Assembly: GCF_949628215.1 (NCBI RefSeq)
Contig: NC_134277.1
Coordinates: 88,711,963 to 88,775,962 of the forward strand
DNA length: 64,000 bases
DNA from: Phalacrocorax aristotelis
Lineage: Eukaryota > Chordata > Aves > Suliformes > Phalacrocoracidae
Direction: 5' to 3'
The notes below the pieces were generated by a model. That model had not been told where the DNA came from and made no database searches. It worked only from the letters and a program-made list of their open reading frames with translations. Shown in pieces: positions 12,401 to 26,165 of the stretch (positions are counted from its first letter, which is position 1; every line of letters begins with the position of its first letter). A program made the translations under genes and the position numbers.

Positions 12401-15400
12401 TCCCGTGCATCCCTGTGGGCTCACTCCCCGAGGAGCTCTGGGTGGTTGCAGTGCCAAGCTTCCAGCAGGGCTGAGTCTGTGCAGCATTACTCTGTGAAGC
12501 TGCAAAGCTGTTGGGGTGCTTAAATTTGAGGGAGCTTTAAGCAGAGCTGCCTTTCATCAGAGGAGGGGAGGAAAGGTCTCAGACCATGCTCAGGGCCTTA
12601 CCCCAAGTCTGTTGGTCCAGCATTAGTAGCATTAGTACTGTGCCTGTGAGGAACAGTACAGAGTACTTTTACCAATGAAGTACATCACCTCGGAAATGAG
12701 CATGTAGCTCCCAAAACCAGAGATCCTGTTTCCCTGCAACAGAGTCAACACACTCCAGTTCAAATGCTAAAGTTGTTAACCCTTTTGCTAGTTCACAAAG
12801 TTGCCAGTGACCCCAAGCAAAGGCCTTAATATTTCTAAAATAAAATGTTGCCATGTTATGTGCTTGGGCAAAAGACCAAGCTCCTCTATGGTGTGTCCTT
12901 CAAAGAAATGGTTGTTGGAAGCAGTGCGTCACACAAACAGCACCAAAGCCTGAAGGAGAGAGGCTCCATAAAGCTCAGAAGATTTAAAGGCACTCCAAAA
13001 GCAACACACTAGAGGCCACCTAAAATATTTTCTCTTGTCTACAGAGGGAAAAACAACTAATTGGGATTTCTGCCAGCACTTAACAGCAGTCAAATGCTGG
13101 CATCAGACAGATTGCTATCCAGCATACCATAAGATGAACTAAGTCTAGCCTGGGAAGGGATGAACACATTACTCTGCAATGAACCTCCAGTTTTGGGAGG
13201 CTGAAGGGCGTTCCATTTCATAGTGGTGTCATGTAGCTTATAGTGTGAAGCAGAAAGAGCCTGGCCCACCTGGGACCTCAGTGCACCTCAGAAGCTAACG
13301 TACTATACTTTGAGGACTTTGTTGAGTAATGTGGGAGATTTGAATGAAAGAAGGGAGGGCAAGGATAATTACATATATCAATTTTTTGTATTGTCATCAA
13401 CAGTCACATCAGAGGAATCAGGTTTAGCCACGCACTACTGCTTTAGTGACCATCCAGATGGCTACACAGGTATCTGGAATCAGAAAATTTCAACACAATA
13501 CTCTGGTCAATTTACAATACTGCAGCTAATTGCAGTTGACAGAGCCAAGATAGTCTACGACACTGAAGGATATTACTGCAGTCAAACTGCATTACTGTTC
13601 TCATGGTCAAACTACTCAAAGTCCTTATTTGGCCCTCATTATTCTTTTATTTGAATCCTGTAAAATCGCTGTATTATTCACCCTCACAACACTGAGTAGA
13701 GGGGCATGTGACTACCCTCAGAGCTGATAAGCTGAAGCACAGAAAGGCCAGAAATCGATTTAAGCACCTAATTCTTAAAAGCTCTTTTCTACTCCAATGA
13801 GCATTTTTGTTTCCAGCAGTCAAGCTACTTAGATGCTTGACGTTGATCCTTTTTCGGCCGTGCTTGTGCACCTTACTAGGACAGGATTTAGAGGCATGTT
13901 CAAGCACTCTGTGGCTGCCTTGTTCTGTTCTTACTGCCTCATTGTTAGCATGCTCCCTAGCATGGGTTTGCCCATGCCTCCCTGCAGCCTCTGAGACAGC
14001 TGAACCAAAGACCAAGAACACTAGGCAGCGTGGGTAAGACTGTACCACATTTGTCTGGCCTGCACTGTCCTTCAGTGCAATCGCAGGTGACAGTGCAATC
14101 TCATTTTTATATGCTGTCATGCAACTCCATAATGCATGTAACACATACCTTCTCTTTCAGCAATGACAGGCTGAGTTACAGCGCTGTCATTGTTTCAGAC
14201 ACTATGAGCTAAAAGATAGGCAGAAACATAATATTTATATTCTGGAGCCACAGAAGTACCTCATGGAGGACACAAGACTAGTTGCTATGTCGTGGATGCA
14301 CTCAGGCCAAGCCAAGCCAAGCCAGGCCAGGTCTACAAAGTGCAGGGCCACAGAATATTGTTTAGCCCTGTTTAGAGTATTGGTAGACACATCATTGTGG
14401 CTGAGCAATTGTCTCTAAATATAATATGGATCCTTAGGTTAAGTGTGCTCCAGACAGTACAGCCAAGAATCCTGGAAGGAACAGTCTCTCCTACTCCCTT
14501 CCATTAGAACAACAAACTGTTCAGCATTGGGGATATTCTCCTAGAAAACCACTGATGTGGATTTGAATCTTCCACAAGCACCAGAGGAAGTGGGATCTTT
14601 GATTTCAGATTCCTAGTCAGAACTCCCACTCAAGTGACTGCACACCTCAAACTTAAGAGCTATGACATTAGGCAATATGGCACATAACTGATTCTCTCCA
14701 AAGAATCATTCTTAAGAGACTTGCCTAAGGCCATTGCAGATATCATGGTGCAGAGAACTAAACCAGACTCATAAGCACATATGCCATCTACCCAGCTGCT
14801 CTTTTTTCTAACCTGCTGGAATTTGCCATGCAGTGCATATCAAACTAATACTCAACTTCTATTTGGTTCTATTTCTCATTCATTAATTTTCCATAAAGTA
14901 TGAAGAGTCTGTTTCTAAAAGCCAGTGCTTTATAATAGGAATAATCGCTTAAGGACACCTTCCTAAAACCTGTCACCCTTGAAATCCTGTTTTTAACCTG
15001 TGAAAGACATATTACTTGTATCCCCTAAGGACTGGTACCATGAAAAACTAAGTCATGCCACTTGAAGATTCTGCTCAATTTACCGGACATATGACCCAAG
15101 TATCAGGATAAATATATATAGTAGGAAATGTCACCAAAGCAAGAAAAATGTTTGGCAAGATGTGAAGGCTAAGACAGAGTATTTACTACATCTTGAAATC
15201 AGGTCGGGCAATTACTATAAAGAATTTTCTGAAATAAAATGTACTAGCTAAATAACTACTTTGCTAGATAATAACTACTTAGCAGAGTAATTTGAGAGCA
15301 AAAGGCCCATTTATATTTTCACAATTTAAATTAATTGGGTATTTAATTAAATACTGTGAGACTGTGGTGCTATGTTAAAAATGCAGCTGGTCAATGCTTT

Positions 15401-18400
15401 CTCTGAAGATAGGGAAGTCCCTGAACATCTGTAAATGTTAGTTATTGAGGGGTGATTAAGCATGACAATGAAATATTAAAGTGCAGAAACTCTAAATAAA
15501 TCAAATGTCAAAGGCATAATGAGAAAAGATACAAATTAATTTTTATCACAAAGAGTGAATTTTCAGTAAATATCACAAACCAATGAAGCTATGTGCAGCA
15601 GGGAGGCATCTCGGCCTGACCACAAGCTACCATTTATCATGACTACCAGAAGCCATCATCAATACGGCTCCATGTCCAAATAAACTTTCAGACTCAGGCA
15701 AGGATACACTTTCAGGATTGTACTTCACCTTCCAGGATGAAAGTTAAAGCTGCTATCAGGTCAAGCTTCTGGGTAGCTTCTGCCCAGACCCTATTTCAGT
15801 CACACAGAGAAGGCTGCTGCTCTGGATCTTCTTCCCAGTGACATCCCCCAACCAATAAACTTAACTCATGAAAAGATTACATGATACCCAAGGGGATGGT
15901 TCACTCACTGAAACATTCAGAGCCTTGAACGACAGTTTGGTTTGATCTGAACATACATGCAGCATGAGTTGAAAGAAACACCACAGAATCAACCATTAAA
16001 TACTGTGAGGGAGAACGCTGACTGCTCGCCGCAGCTCTGGCCATCTCGGGTCAGCTGGTGAGGCAGCAAGGACAATGGAACTGCGCTATTGGAGACTATG
16101 GGAGAGCAGAGCTGGGCCTCTGAGCTCAGACAGGCAGTTGCTACCAATCATTTGCAGAGGGGCTTTAAGCCGGGTAACAAACCCATGGGCACCATCATTC
16201 AAGCGTGGTCACCAGCAGAGGAGCTTCAGCACCCGCTGAGGGAAATGGGCAGTCCCAGCCCAGCCAGCAGCTAGTAACTTTGAGCTGTGCATTGATGGGG
16301 CACAGAAAAGGCAACAATTAATCCAGACACAAAGTAAAAGCCAGCTGTTAAGTGGGACACGGCCAACCAACACACCACCACATTATTCCAGGGCAAAAAA
16401 GTCAATAAAATATATAGTTAGCTAAATACTCTAAAGTGAAATAAGTAAGAGGTTCCTGTAAATGTGCAAATCTTGACGGCAAGGACTTTAGATAAATGGT
16501 AAAACACTAGGTAAGACTATAGTGTTATTGGTGACTGCTTGTGCAACACTCTGTAGTATGTTTTTCTTGTACTCCACCCTGCCGAGCAACCTCTATCCTC
16601 CAGCCAGCCCACTGGGAAGCTCGGCTCTCGCTCGGCCACACGACTCATGGTTTTAGTGACACTGTGAAATATGTAGCCTGTTTTAGGCATCTCTGCTTAG
16701 TCTGTTACAGGATCAGACAGGAGATCACATGAAGACCTCTGAGGTTGGGAGTCCATAGAATACATGTCAGTGAACACTAGTTAAAGCCTCTCCTTTGCAG
16801 TCACAGCCCACACGTTTGGGCAGTGCCTTTGCCATACCAGCTTAAGGACCTGTTTTTCAGACACGGCTGATGGATGCTTAGATATTACACCTCGGGTAAT
16901 TGCTTTTTGGGTGCCTTCCTTGGAAAGCCTGCTACCAAAATCCTCGTGTGTCTTTGATGCACTTGTGGATTTTCTCTGACTTAGAACAGAACAGTTGCAT
17001 TTAAATTGATTTCAATATTTAATATCTGTCTTTCACAAGTGAATAGTAATGCTTTCCAAACTTTCTTAGTTATGTACCCGCAGGAGTGCTTTTTCAGTCT
17101 CCCCTGTTGCTGTCAGCTAAATGTGAGAAGCATGGATTACTGGTAGCAAGTGTGTGAGCTTTTCCTTCTGACTTGTGAAGCTTCAGACACAATTCGTTGG
17201 TGTATACTGCTCTGCCTGACCTCCTCTTTCTTCTAAATTACATGGAAACGATTATCACTGGCTCTGTCTCCCTCTCCCTATTGTTCCTTTCTTCCCAAGC
17301 TCTTTTTTTCCCGACAATTCAATTTTCTGAGTTTCTGCAGTAAAATTTTAGTCTTTCCTGTGGTTTTCTAGAATTATCTTCAAAAGCCGTAAGGTCCTTT
17401 CTTACAGGTTCTTCCTGCTGCAGTACAGAGAGTTCCCTAAGCTTATCTAATTAATGTGGATTGCATCAGTGTGTAGCAATTTAGCCAAAATGAATGAAAA
17501 TTTGTGTTAAATTACCAGAGCTCAGGGGCCTGCACTTCCGACTTTTTATTTGGGTAACTGACAGAGCCTGAAGAAGTACCATAAATGCCTCAGTGTTGCT
17601 CACCATGCAGTATTTTAATCTTCAGACTTAAATCTATCCACAAAATGTCCTTTGCATTTTCTTTCTGCTTTTATCCAGCAGCCTCAAAGCATTTTGCAAA
17701 AAAAAAATAAATGTACTAGTTTTGTGTCAAGGTGTTTCTAAGAGACCAATAAACACAAAACTGTGTGAGTAATGCTGATTTACCTGGGGTGCGAAGATGG
17801 AAAGTGAAGTAGCTCTCTAATGCAGTGACACTAAATGTCACAGTCACCCTACTCAGAGGAACACACTGCCAAGCGCATCTTATGATTTCTCTAATGAAGG
17901 GTAACACATGTCCTTCTTCAGCTGCAGAGAATGAGGTGCCAGTCATCTGACCCAAAGGCTGCCCAGTGTCTCTGACTGGTAAATCTGTCTGAACTGTGGG
18001 AAATGATGGACACTAACTGGGAAGGAAGATTTCCTCCCTGGCATACCTCAGCCATCTTCTACTATTTTGAGAACTAAGTAGGACTCCCACTATGTTGTTT
18101 ATGCAGCTGGAGACAGAGTTTTTATGCTTTATGCTTTCCCTCTGACCAGTACGAGATTTGCTGGGACTTGATGTAACTTTCCAGGAACAATGTAATAAAA
18201 TCAGAGCAGTCAGGAATAAGAGCTGTGAGTCCCAGTTGCCACTAGGTGTACTATCAGTATATGAAAACCAGATACAAAAGACTGGTCTGGGCTTTCCTTT
18301 TTCTCCCTTTTAATCTGGAATGTATTCAGACCGCTGAGGGACTGTTAACTTCGATATCAGCTGCTTCCCCAGCTGCTTCTACTCAGGAAAATCTTGTAAA

Positions 18401-21400
18401 ATCCAGACCCTGACTTCAAAGGCATCCCAGTAAGAACCTGTAATACCACAGCAGTGAAGAAAATGCAAAATACTCACTGAGCCACTGAAGCTCTGCAACC
18501 AACTCTAACAGATTTTCCACAAAACTAAGTTCTGTTTCAAGCGAGTTATGTGTTATGTTACTTCAGTCAGGGGCAGACTAAGATAACCTATCTCACTGGC
18601 TAAGACCTGCCGTCTCCTTTTTCCCCCCAGTCACCACCCCACATTTCTTTTTGATGGAAAATAATCAGTAGAAATTAACTCAAAGAGCTGCTAAAGCAGA
18701 AAAGAATATTTTTATTTTAGACATATGATCTTCTGAGTTCTCTCCAACAACATCATCTTAGGTAATGGCTTATCACGTAACATTTGCTTTATTTTCTCTT
18801 TAACAGTAGGATATTTCCAAACTTGTGCATCCCATCTGTATCCATTTTCACAATGACTGAACAAATGCAATTAGTCTGCAGTCAGCCATGTAATGGTCTC
18901 CTACTACTACCACTAGGCATTTTTAGTCCATGGATTCTCTTATTTCTCAGCTATGCCTTCTTCCTTTTCCTGCTTACATTTATTGTCCGAGTTGCTTTTT
19001 TCCCTTCACTGCCATTCTGTGTTACTGAGCGAATCCCATATGCTTTACCTTTTCATATTTCTCTCATGGTTGAAAAAGGAGGAAATTTTTCAGTAAAATT
19101 ATTGCAAAATTTGCCCTTTATGTCTTCTCAAATTCTCTGTTTTGCACTATTTCCTAGATCTGTACAGTATGCCTTCTACTCGGACTCCCTTCTACAGGTT
19201 ACTATGTTTTTACAAAGGTATATGAACTGCTGGAGAAGAGAAAATCTCCATGTCAACCTATTGAGAAAGGAGTTCTGTTTCCTTCTCCCAGATTTTCAAT
19301 GATCTGCCCACCTCGCAGCAGGATGCGACATTGATTTCTTTGAAGTCCAGACTGCTGTTCTCTTATGAGCTGAACAGAGCAGGGATGAACGTGACTTTGT
19401 GTGTGCTCTTCTTTACCTACGGCACGGACACCCAGCAGCCTTTCTGACTTTGCTTCAATCCATTAAAAACAAAGCCATGTCGCTGAATCTTCCTTCATCT
19501 TTCAGAGTGTTAAGCATGACACACTTTAAATTCTCAGAATTTGTCAATTCGTTTCTTCACCAAGCTAAATGCGATGTTTCTCTGCCTGTATCAATAATCT
19601 TGGCTTTCCTTAATGCTGTTTGTTGAACTGGCCTTTCTGTCTTTCAATGTCTTTAATTCCTGATTTTGTGGTCTCATTTCACGCTGCGTATGTGGAATTT
19701 CCTGTTTGTTTGTGGTGTTTTGTTGGGTTTTTTTTCCTATAAGGCAGTCAACTTTTCTGAATTCTAGCTTCTTTCTCCAAGTACTTCTCTGAAAAATGAT
19801 GAATCTTCAGTTGTGCTTCCTCAGCAGAGAAATCCTTTTATCAGGTTTGTCTCTAATGTGGACAATGCACATGTTGAAAGCCTTCTTTACAACAGAAAGA
19901 TGCACTGATTTAATTTAAACCAGGTTTTAAAACAATGCAGTGTAAGTAATGTAAATTCTTGTGTAGACTTTCTTACTTGGTATAGCATATGCAAGTTTTT
20001 CATTGTCCTGAATTAAAAACAAAAGGAATTGATTTAAGCACAAATAAGTATACCTGTGCTATTTATTTAAAACTGCATACCTAAACAGACCAGTGCAACT
20101 TTCTAATGGAGAAAAGGTTTTAAACTATACTCAGTAAGATAAGAAAAAATATATATATACAATCCCCTATTTTTTTCCTCTATACTGTCTGTTCCCCATC
20201 CTTCCACACTTCTATCTCTGATTGCAAGCACAGTTTTTAGTTGTTTCCCAAAACAGAAACTTGCATAAATTTCATTGCAGCTTCTAGGGACCTCAACAAT
20301 CTCAAAAAATGTTTTTGTGCTTACACTTCCTATTCACCGGTTCCTGTTTCCCTTTTTATCCTGCTTTTTCCACGCTGTCTCTGCAAATTGCACTGGCTCT
20401 AGAGCAATTTGGAACAGCTAGTCTACAGCATCTCCCTTCAAAAATGTAACCAAGCTTCTAGGAATGTCTTCAGAATATAGATTCCCCCCCCAACACATTC
20501 CTACCTTTTAATAGAGGAATAACCATTAAAAAGAAATATTCTGACAGTGAATAGAAAATGAAATGGATTTCTACCTCTAGATTTGCGTAAGTTATATTCA
20601 GAGGGAGGATATACTGAGTAAGTTACAGAAATACAAGCTTGAATCTTTCATTACCTTAGAGAATAGCCAAGCTTAGCAGCAGCGATTTAATCTCTAAGTC
20701 CAAAATCTTCAGCTAGAAATACTTTCCTTGCTTTCTTTTGAATAGGCGCAGAAATCTTTTCTGCCTTCATCTCACTTCTCTTCCCAGCAAAAGAAATTAT
20801 TCTGGTTTCTCAGTCAGCTTGTTTTCACTAGGCATTTCATTTTGCACCCTCAGCTCAGGTTCATGTGGGTGAGCCACTTAAGCAGACCTGATAGGATATT
20901 ATTATTGTCTCCACCACCCACCCCACCCCCCATGCATAGGCATATTTGCTATTACATTTCCTTCCCTTTGATATCATATTAGTAAGGCTACTTTAATTAT
21001 TCATTCCTCTAGGCAACAAATGCTCTGTGTTCAATAGTTGATTGGCCCGGTTCTTTAAGCTCAATAGAGATGTTAGTTTTACTATTCCAGAGAGAACAAA
21101 GGAAAAGAGATACCTCAGCAAGAGTTCAAATATTTGTAACAGACCATTTTCCTACTGCTTCTCACAGTGCTGCATGCTTTTAATTTTATGAAAGTTGACA
21201 TTTAAAAAATCATTTCATTCAGTGTTAGGAAATGCTTTAACACCCAAACTGGCAGAATTCTTGGGTTAAACATTCTCGTCTACTATTCTGCTGCTTCCCT
21301 GACTAGCACCAGTCACCAGAAAATGCTTCTTCCACTTAAACCCCTATCTGACAAGCTCCAGAAAGAAAAAAAAAAGTGCTTTGGGATGCTGGGCATTGCA

Positions 21401-24400
21401 AGAATATTCTAGTAAACTGGTTCTAAGGTTAGCTGCACCTATGGGATTAAGTCAGCTATTTACCATGAAATCATCCTTAATTCAAGCAAGGCTAAAGTAA
21501 AAGGGAAGAAAAATGTTTGCCTACAGAATTTAAAATAGGTGGCTGCAAAATTTTCTAAAGTCAAAGTGCCAAAACAAAATGGAAAATGAATGCAGATCTT
21601 TGGTCATTATTTATGTTGGCTCTAAAGTTTCTTCTCACCCATTATGAGGCAGCTGTGAGGCTGTTAGCAATTCACATCCTCTTGCCTGACAATCCAGCCT
21701 TGAAATAATTACATTCACAGGTTGGTTTTGTGGAAGGGAATCTTGGCTCAGGGAAGAATGTTACCTTTCACAATACACTTTAAACACATTTTAAGGATGT
21801 GTTCAAAATCAGATTTGCCTTCCCACAAAATGTTGAACCTTCGCTTCTTAAGCGAAAGGTGATCCTTCATTTTGGATCTTCTTCTTGACTATTAATTGCC
21901 CTTGCCTCTTTGAAAATGCTGCTTTCTTTTTGGCAAGCCAAACATAGTCATCTCCTTGGCTTGAGTATCAGCAGACTGTTAATCAGTTTACCAACTGATA
22001 CATTTCTCTTCCTACCTGATCAAAACCAAAAATACTTCTGAAAGTCAGTGTGCATTATCAGACGGTTTTATTTCATGTAAGTCTTCACCCATTTTTTATA
22101 CAAACATAACAATGTACTGTGCTGCATCTGTCTATCAGATATTATCACCAGATCAGGCACAACTGAGCTCTACCTCATAGGGTAAGTCAGCCATGAGATG
22201 TCTGAAGAGTATTCCCAGCTGACAGCTCCATTCATAGCACAGGGTTTGATTCACTTTTGGTCCGTGATGCAGCAAACTGGGGGCACTGCAGCATGCAGGC
22301 TCTCATGCAGCACTTCTCAGATATTGCAGCAGCACCCCAAGGCCACTGCAGGAACAGTCAAGTCCTCCAGGCACAGGCTACCTTTGCTGGAGCCCCAGCC
22401 TTTGCCGAGCAAATCTCCAGGGTAAAGCCCCTTATAGCTGAGGGGAGAGCAGAGATGCCCAGGTGGGACAAGGAGTGTGGGCAATAGGCCACAAAACCCA
22501 CTCCAACAGATGGAGTGGAAGCACTTGAGGATTGTGTGAGATTTTTTGTTTGGGATTTTTAGTTTGTGTTTTTCCCTAGAGACTTGGGAGTCATGAGATA
22601 TAAGAAGTGCCCACGGGACTAAAAAGCAGCTAGATGTTTTTCATATATATTTCATTTGCTGAAGGTGAGTTTGATGCAGCAGAACTTTATTCCAGGATTG
22701 TCTCCAAAGGACAAACAAGATTATGTGAACAGAAGGCAGGCAAAACAACAGGTATTTAACTGACACATGGGACTAAGCAGAGCAAAGAAACAGGGCATTT
22801 CCTCCTGAACAATCTGTTGGTAGAGGGATTTCCATCAGGTGTTCAGAGTTGGTTGCAATATGTAGGACCAGCTAATCTTCTGGAGAGACATTTGGAACAG
22901 GACCATATGGAGCTATTTTCATTGCCGCATTGGGAAAAGATAGCAACAGAGCAGAGAAAGAAGAAGCCAGAGCTAACAACACACATTACAGAAGCAGAGG
23001 CAGGCCACATAGAGTCTTTTGAAGGATATGCTTTTAACCTGTGATTGAATTTAGACAAGAATTAACGGATGGACAAGGGACAGTGGAGTGAAGTGTGACT
23101 TGTGGCTGTTGATAATGACAGCAAAAGTGCAGTTCAGTTTCAATGTAGAGCACTGTCTTTTGGACAGCTTATAAACTTTCACACTGCTGTGCCAGATGCA
23201 GGTTTGGAAACTAAGATTAAGTTTGTGCCATGGAAAAGGGCAAGTAGGATGATAAGGAATAGATGAAAAGGGCAAGGAAAAAGCACTAATCTTTGGGCAG
23301 AAGGATGAGGTAATCTGGGGAGCCAGAACTTTCCCTGTCAATCTGTATGAACCTAAGGCTCTTCTTCAGGATGACCATAAGAGACAATATTTCTGGCAGA
23401 GTTGTCCTTGAAGGGGGAACCAGGAGTACTGTAACAGCCAAGAATTTAAAATCAGTAAAGGGTTGGAGAGAAATGGCCTATAAAAAAAAAATAGATGAGG
23501 TGGCTGCAAAGAGGATTATGGGTCCCTTTACTCCTCTAGGACAGATATCGACAAAAGGATGCGATGAATTCAGAACAATCCATTCAGACCTCATCTTATC
23601 CTTGCACATTGTCCACAAATGATGGTAGTGACCCTCAATTAGTTCTCTGATACACATTTTCCTTGACCTAGCAGTATCAGTCATTCTTCCCCATGGCCTT
23701 GTAACATGGCTTGCAAATTGTAACAGCAAATTGCTATTTCAGCTATTATCAGCTCACCATCATGATTTCAATTTGCTGGGATTCAGGATCCAGGGACAGT
23801 ATTTCTTCAAGAAAGCAATGTCAGTAGGTTTCTCAGTGGCCAGTACAGCCTCTGCTAGTTCATCAAAATGCAGTACAGGCAGTGAAATGGGAAGTGAAAA
23901 GCCTCTGGCAGCTTACTGCCCTCAGAAATTTGCTGGAAGGGGAGGGAAGAAAGGACAATACTACACAACGATATGGTATGGTAGCAGGGAGCTAAGAAGT
24001 CCCTGTGGCCACATAAGAAGACAGTTTCTGCTCAGAAGCTGCCTTGGGAAGGTAAACAAGGTAGACACCTGTAGAGGACCAACCCATGCTGCCACAGGAG
24101 GAGCAGAGAGAAATCAGGACAAGGGGGCCAAGAAGGATCAAACAATTGCAGGTGTTGCTGGGGGACACTTAGATCTTGTATGCATAGTGGTAGTGATTGC
24201 ATAAAGGCACTGTGCACTAACCCCTGCAAAATTTGATGGTCAGATACAGAAGAGGCTTATCTGTTAATGAGCAACATGATTCACCATAACATAAACTTGT
24301 ATGGAGTCTATGGTGCAGTGCTGATGGTACTACACCTTGTTCCACATAAGGACATAGCAGGCCTGAGTAAACTTACCTGAAGCAATTAATTTCAATTTCA

Positions 24401-25189
24401 GGACAACACATTTGTTTGGGAATGAACTCTTCAACCAGTGGATTGCTCAGGGCAACCAACACCTTCGCACCTACGGATCTTGCAGTAAGGGGCAAGTCAA
24501 GGGATGCAGGCCTGTTTTGCACCTACAAAAGTACATTCCAAAGAGTTTTTGAGGCTCTCAGGGAAGGTAAATCTGGAGGAAAATGACTTCTGCAATGCCT
24601 ATGTAGCACAATATGGATCTCTTCATCAAGGAGGCCTGGCAACATCCACTGAAGAAGGTAAGTCCATAGCCATTGCTCTGAGTACAGGACCGACTCATTC
24701 TATGGAATGGTGTAGGAGTCCCGAGTCACAAGTTGGCACTGAGAGATGGTCAGGCCTGGATTTCTTGGAAACAAGTGGAGAGAATACAGGCCTCATACTT
24801 ATGGGCAGTTACAGAGCTTCACTCATTAGGCTAGACAGACCTTTGCCTTCACACGTGGCTATTAGTTATGTAGCATGTGAGGCATACTAAAGTATATTTT
24901 ATTGCTCTTTTGGGGTTTTGAGAAGAAACTGAAGTGACCCCTGATATGACAGTCTGACTGGTCTATCCATACCTGCTATAAATGCAACAAATATACCTCT
25001 ACGTATTCTAATTTTATTTCTAAATATATAAAAAAATCTGTTTACACATAGTCTGATGACAGATCCACTCTGCATTTAGCTCTTCACCTTGTATAGTACT
25101 TCTATTGTATTCTACTAGATATAGCTGCATATGTGTATGTACATACTATCTAATTACATCCTTATACACTATAATACATTATACTATCT
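9476..25189. other. Intergenic, no recognised gene
   Basis: This is 15.7 kb of mostly AT-rich DNA without a recognised exon, RNA gene or repeat family. The longest open frames are 114 codons at 13310 (+), 156 at 14144 (-) and 172 at 18784 (+). None shows a known domain, and the 172-codon frame is hydrophobic and pyrimidine-rich. A short CCAAG-like pentamer array lies at about 14302-14331. A GC-richer patch lies at about 16010-16290. The stretch 23347-24890 carries consecutive + strand open frames, described in the findings. Confidence 0.5.
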
Positions 25190-25740
25190 GCAGGGATGGA
25201 ATTAGTAAAGCTAAAGCTTAGTTGGATGAGAAAATAGCATGTCTAGGAAGGTCTGTTAAGAAGGACTTCTGTAAGTACATTGGCAGCAAAATGAAGGCTA
25301 GGGAAAACTTAGATCTGCTGTAGGTCCCCTAGGTAGGGTGCCTAGTGACAAAGAATATGGAGAAGGTGAGGTACTCAGTGCTTTTTTGTCTCAGTTTTTA
25401 CTGGTATGTTTTCCTGCCAGGTGTACCAGGAACCTAATAACAGTTAGTAAAAGTGAAGCATTACTCATGGTAGAGGGTAACTAGCAGAGTTAGGGATGAC
25501 TTAAGCCAGCTGGACATATGAGACTTGATGGCGTGCATCCAACAGTGCTGGGACAGCTGGCTGTTGTCACTGCAAGATCTCTATCACTTTTGAAAGGCCA
25601 TGGCAATCACATGGATGTTTCTGAAGACTGGGGAAGGCAAATGTCACATCCCTTTTCAAGAGGGGCAAGAAAAAAGATCTGGAGAAACACAGGCTGGTCA
25701 GCCAGGCATGGAAAAGTTGGGGAACAAATCTTCCTGGAAG
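25190..25740 (+). mobile_element. CR1 LINE internal fragment (+)
   Basis: The order of matches is that of CR1 ORF2 between endonuclease and reverse transcriptase: a KKDF-type segment at about 25255, the 'gaaaac...gctgtaggtccc' linker, the 'gacaaagaatatggagaagg' linker, the LNAFFASVFT-like segment at about 25375-25400, and the start of the reverse transcriptase near 25518 (DGVHPTVLGQLA, equivalent to DGIHPRVLRELA elsewhere in the window). It ends at the 'ttcctggaagcc' block just before position 25741. It is truncated at both ends and frameshifted. Loss of the 3' end is unusual for this family. Confidence 0.8.
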
Positions 25741-25911
25741 CCACTTAGGACTGTAGGGTTGACTGTTACAGGTGCTAAACAGCTGCCATTAACACAAGTT
25801 CATCATAGGTCAGCACCTTTCAGTACCTGACAGTGTGGTTGTCTTGGAGCTTAGGCACAAGCAGCCACTCTTAAAACATGACTGAAGTTGGTACTCAGCT
25901 TCCTGCAGTAC
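25741..25911 (+). repeat. Inverted repeat, left arm
   Basis: About 170 bp that reappears as its reverse complement at 27208-27386. By eye the two arms agree at roughly 85-90%, with small gaps. Shared blocks include 'actgtagggttgactgtta', 'aggtgctaaacagctgcc', 'cataggtcagcacctttcag' and 'cttggagcttaggcacaag'. The arm starts exactly where CR1 similarity stops, and is followed by an LTR after 25911. I do not recognise the repeat family. Confidence 0.85.
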
Positions 25912-25916
25912 AGCAT

Positions 25917-26160
25917 TTTGGTGGGTTGCCCCCGGCCAACAGCCAACCACCCCATACAGCTGCTCACTCCCTCCCTTTCTCTCACTCACTGCGGGGCACA
26001 AGAGTGGGAAAAAGATAAAGTCTTGATACTCAGCAAGCACTGCTCAGCAACAGCCAAAATAGCACTGTGTTATCAACACTGTTTTGGTTACAAATCAAAA
26101 AAACAGACCATAGGGACCGCTATGACAAGAATTACCTCCATCCCATCCAGAACCAGTACA
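25917..26160 (-). mobile_element. Short solo LTR, avian ERV type, internally deleted
   Basis: On the - strand the sequence begins at 26160 with TGTACTGGTTCTGGATGGGA and includes a GTTGATAACAC block and a GCTGAGCAGTGCTTGC block. It resembles the 5' end of the common avian ERV LTR that starts TGTCCTGGTTTCGGCTGGGA. It ends in the family's 3' end (AGTGAGCAGCTGTATGGGG, then a CAACCCACCA-like terminus), with the central promoter part missing. The 5-bp sequence AGCAT stands on both sides (25912-25916 and 26161-26165), as expected for a target-site duplication. Family assignment is from memory of the LTR ends; the duplication is seen directly. Confidence 0.75.
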
Positions 26161-26165
26161 AGCAT

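Noticed and set aside
13310..14144. 114-codon (+) and 156-codon (-) frames side by side
   Set aside because: No recognisable domain, no splice or poly(A) arrangement that I could support, and lengths within chance expectation.
18784..19302. 172-codon hydrophobic frame on the + strand
   Set aside because: No known motif and a pyrimidine-rich composition that favours Leu/Phe/Ser codons. A frame of about this length is expected by chance in 64 kb read in six frames.
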